NCBI RefSeq assembly: GCF_001881565.1
Contig: NZ_MPDJ01000001.1
Coordinates: 1,843,615-1,907,614 of the forward strand
DNA length: 64,000 nucleotides
Origin: Eisenbergiella tayi
Lineage (GTDB): Bacteria > Bacillota > Clostridia > Lachnospirales > Lachnospiraceae
Reading direction: 5' to 3'
This document shows positions 63,504 to 64,000 of this stretch, one piece after another (the first letter of the stretch is position 1; every line of letters starts with the position of its first letter). The notes under the pieces are model-generated. The model saw only the letters and a program-made list of their open reading frames with translations. It was not told the origin of the DNA and made no database searches. The position numbers and the translations under genes are program-made.

Positions 63504-64000
63504 ATGCCAAGATTAGGTACGCCCACAGGAACAATTGAAGTACTGCATAAATACAATTTTAATTTTCAGAAAAAATTCGGTCAGAATTTCCTGATAGAAC
63601 CCGGAGTGCTGGAAACCATAGTGGAGGCCGCGGAAATAGGAGAAGAGGACTGTGTGCTGGAAATAGGGCCCGGAATCGGCACTATGACCCAGTATCTGGC
63701 AGAGCAGGCCGGGGAAGTGATAGCTGTGGAAATCGACAAGGCTTTGATTCCCATACTGAAGGATACCCTGTCGGCTTATACCAATGTTACGGTTATCAAC
63801 GCAGATATCCTGAAGCTGGATGTGGAAGAGCTTGTAAGGGAAAAGAACGGCGGAAAGCCGGTTAAGGTGGTGGCGAATCTTCCCTATTATATTACGACCC
63901 CCATAATCATGCAGCTGTTTGAAAGCCATGTCCCTCTGGAAAGCATCACCATCATGGTGCAGACCGAGGTTGCGGAGAGGATGCAGGTGGGGCCGGGAAC
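63504..64000 (+). CDS. rsmA: 16S rRNA dimethyladenosine transferase, 5' part (cut by window end)
   Basis: Open to the window end, about 165 codons visible of the ~285 usual. It begins MPRLGTPTGTIEVLHKYNFN followed by KKFGQNFLIEPGVL, the RsmA/KsgA signature. The SAM-binding region VLEIGPGIGTMTQYLAEQA, then VIAVEIDKALIP, and the catalytic motif IV VVANLPYYITTPI are present. The enzyme dimethylates two adjacent adenines near the 3' end of 16S rRNA. ATG 63504 follows ACGGAGG. Truncation is due only to the window boundary. Confidence 0.95.
   Translation, partial: MPRLGTPTGTIEVLHKYNFNFQKKFGQNFLIEPGVLETIVEAAEIGEEDCVLEIGPGIGTMTQYLAEQAGEVIAVEIDKALIPILKDTLSAYTNVTVINADILKLDVEELVREKNGGKPVKVVANLPYYITTPIIMQLFESHVPLESITIMVQTEVAERMQVGPG

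Overview
The window looks like a chromosomal segment of a gut-type Clostridia, most likely Lachnospiraceae. This is inferred from moderate GC, Gram-positive lipoprotein solute-binding proteins, strong GGAGG ribosome sites, YesM/YesN and MerR/GyrI regulators, FloA/NfeD, a GlpP antiterminator and the tatD-rsmA order. No rRNA, prophage, transposase or CRISPR array was seen.

Layout. 1-1.2 kb: a lone AbiEi-like (DUF6577-type) regulator between imperfect direct repeats, with a consensus promoter and a likely auto-operator. 1.2-4.5 kb: a GH3 glycosidase (minus) with a structured leader, divergent from trmB. 5.3-10.8 kb: a LacI-controlled sugar locus (regulator, lipoprotein, two permeases, GH43). 11.1-21.1 kb: thioredoxin, then a ten-gene Mrp/Mbh-like cation/proton antiporter operon with four large antiporter-type subunits and no electron-transfer subunits. 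21.1-24.9 kb: GlgX, a Phd-like antitoxin plus DUF1016 nuclease pair, and tRNA-Pro. 25-38.1 kb: a YesM/YesN two-component system diverging from a second sugar locus (lipoprotein, two permeases, GH31, an unrecognised glycosidase-like TIM-barrel protein, GH38). 38.2-42.1 kb: housekeeping and repair genes (gamma carbonic anhydrase, AlkD-like, Lrp, OGG1-like, RlmI-like). 42.3-46.2 kb: GH2 beta-galactosidase and a flavin reductase. 46.3-52.8 kb: M42 peptidase, MATE pump, Spo0B-type kinase, NfeD, FloA, LytTR regulator. 52.9-57.7 kb: HAD phosphatase and a glycerol-3-phosphate oxidation operon with GlpP and its likely leader terminator. 58-64 kb: diguanylate cyclase, MerR/GyrI pair, a secreted protein with an internal duplication, tRNA-Lys, tatD and the 5' part of rsmA.

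The most unusual content is a pair of giant inverted-repeat elements in two divergent intergenic regions (42275-42590 and 57728-58077). Each has arms of 114 or 123 bp that are perfectly or nearly perfectly complementary. The arm sequences differ between the two copies, yet both enclose the same 47-nt core in opposite orientation. All seven differences between the cores are either compensatory base-pair changes in a 7-bp stem or lie in its 7-nt loop. This points to a conserved structured RNA or single-stranded DNA family that I do not recognise.

Functionally the window is dominated by plant or host glycan uptake and hydrolysis. Two ABC importers lack their own ATPase and probably share one encoded elsewhere. 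The glycan genes are combined with ion-gradient bioenergetics and glycerol-3-phosphate catabolism.
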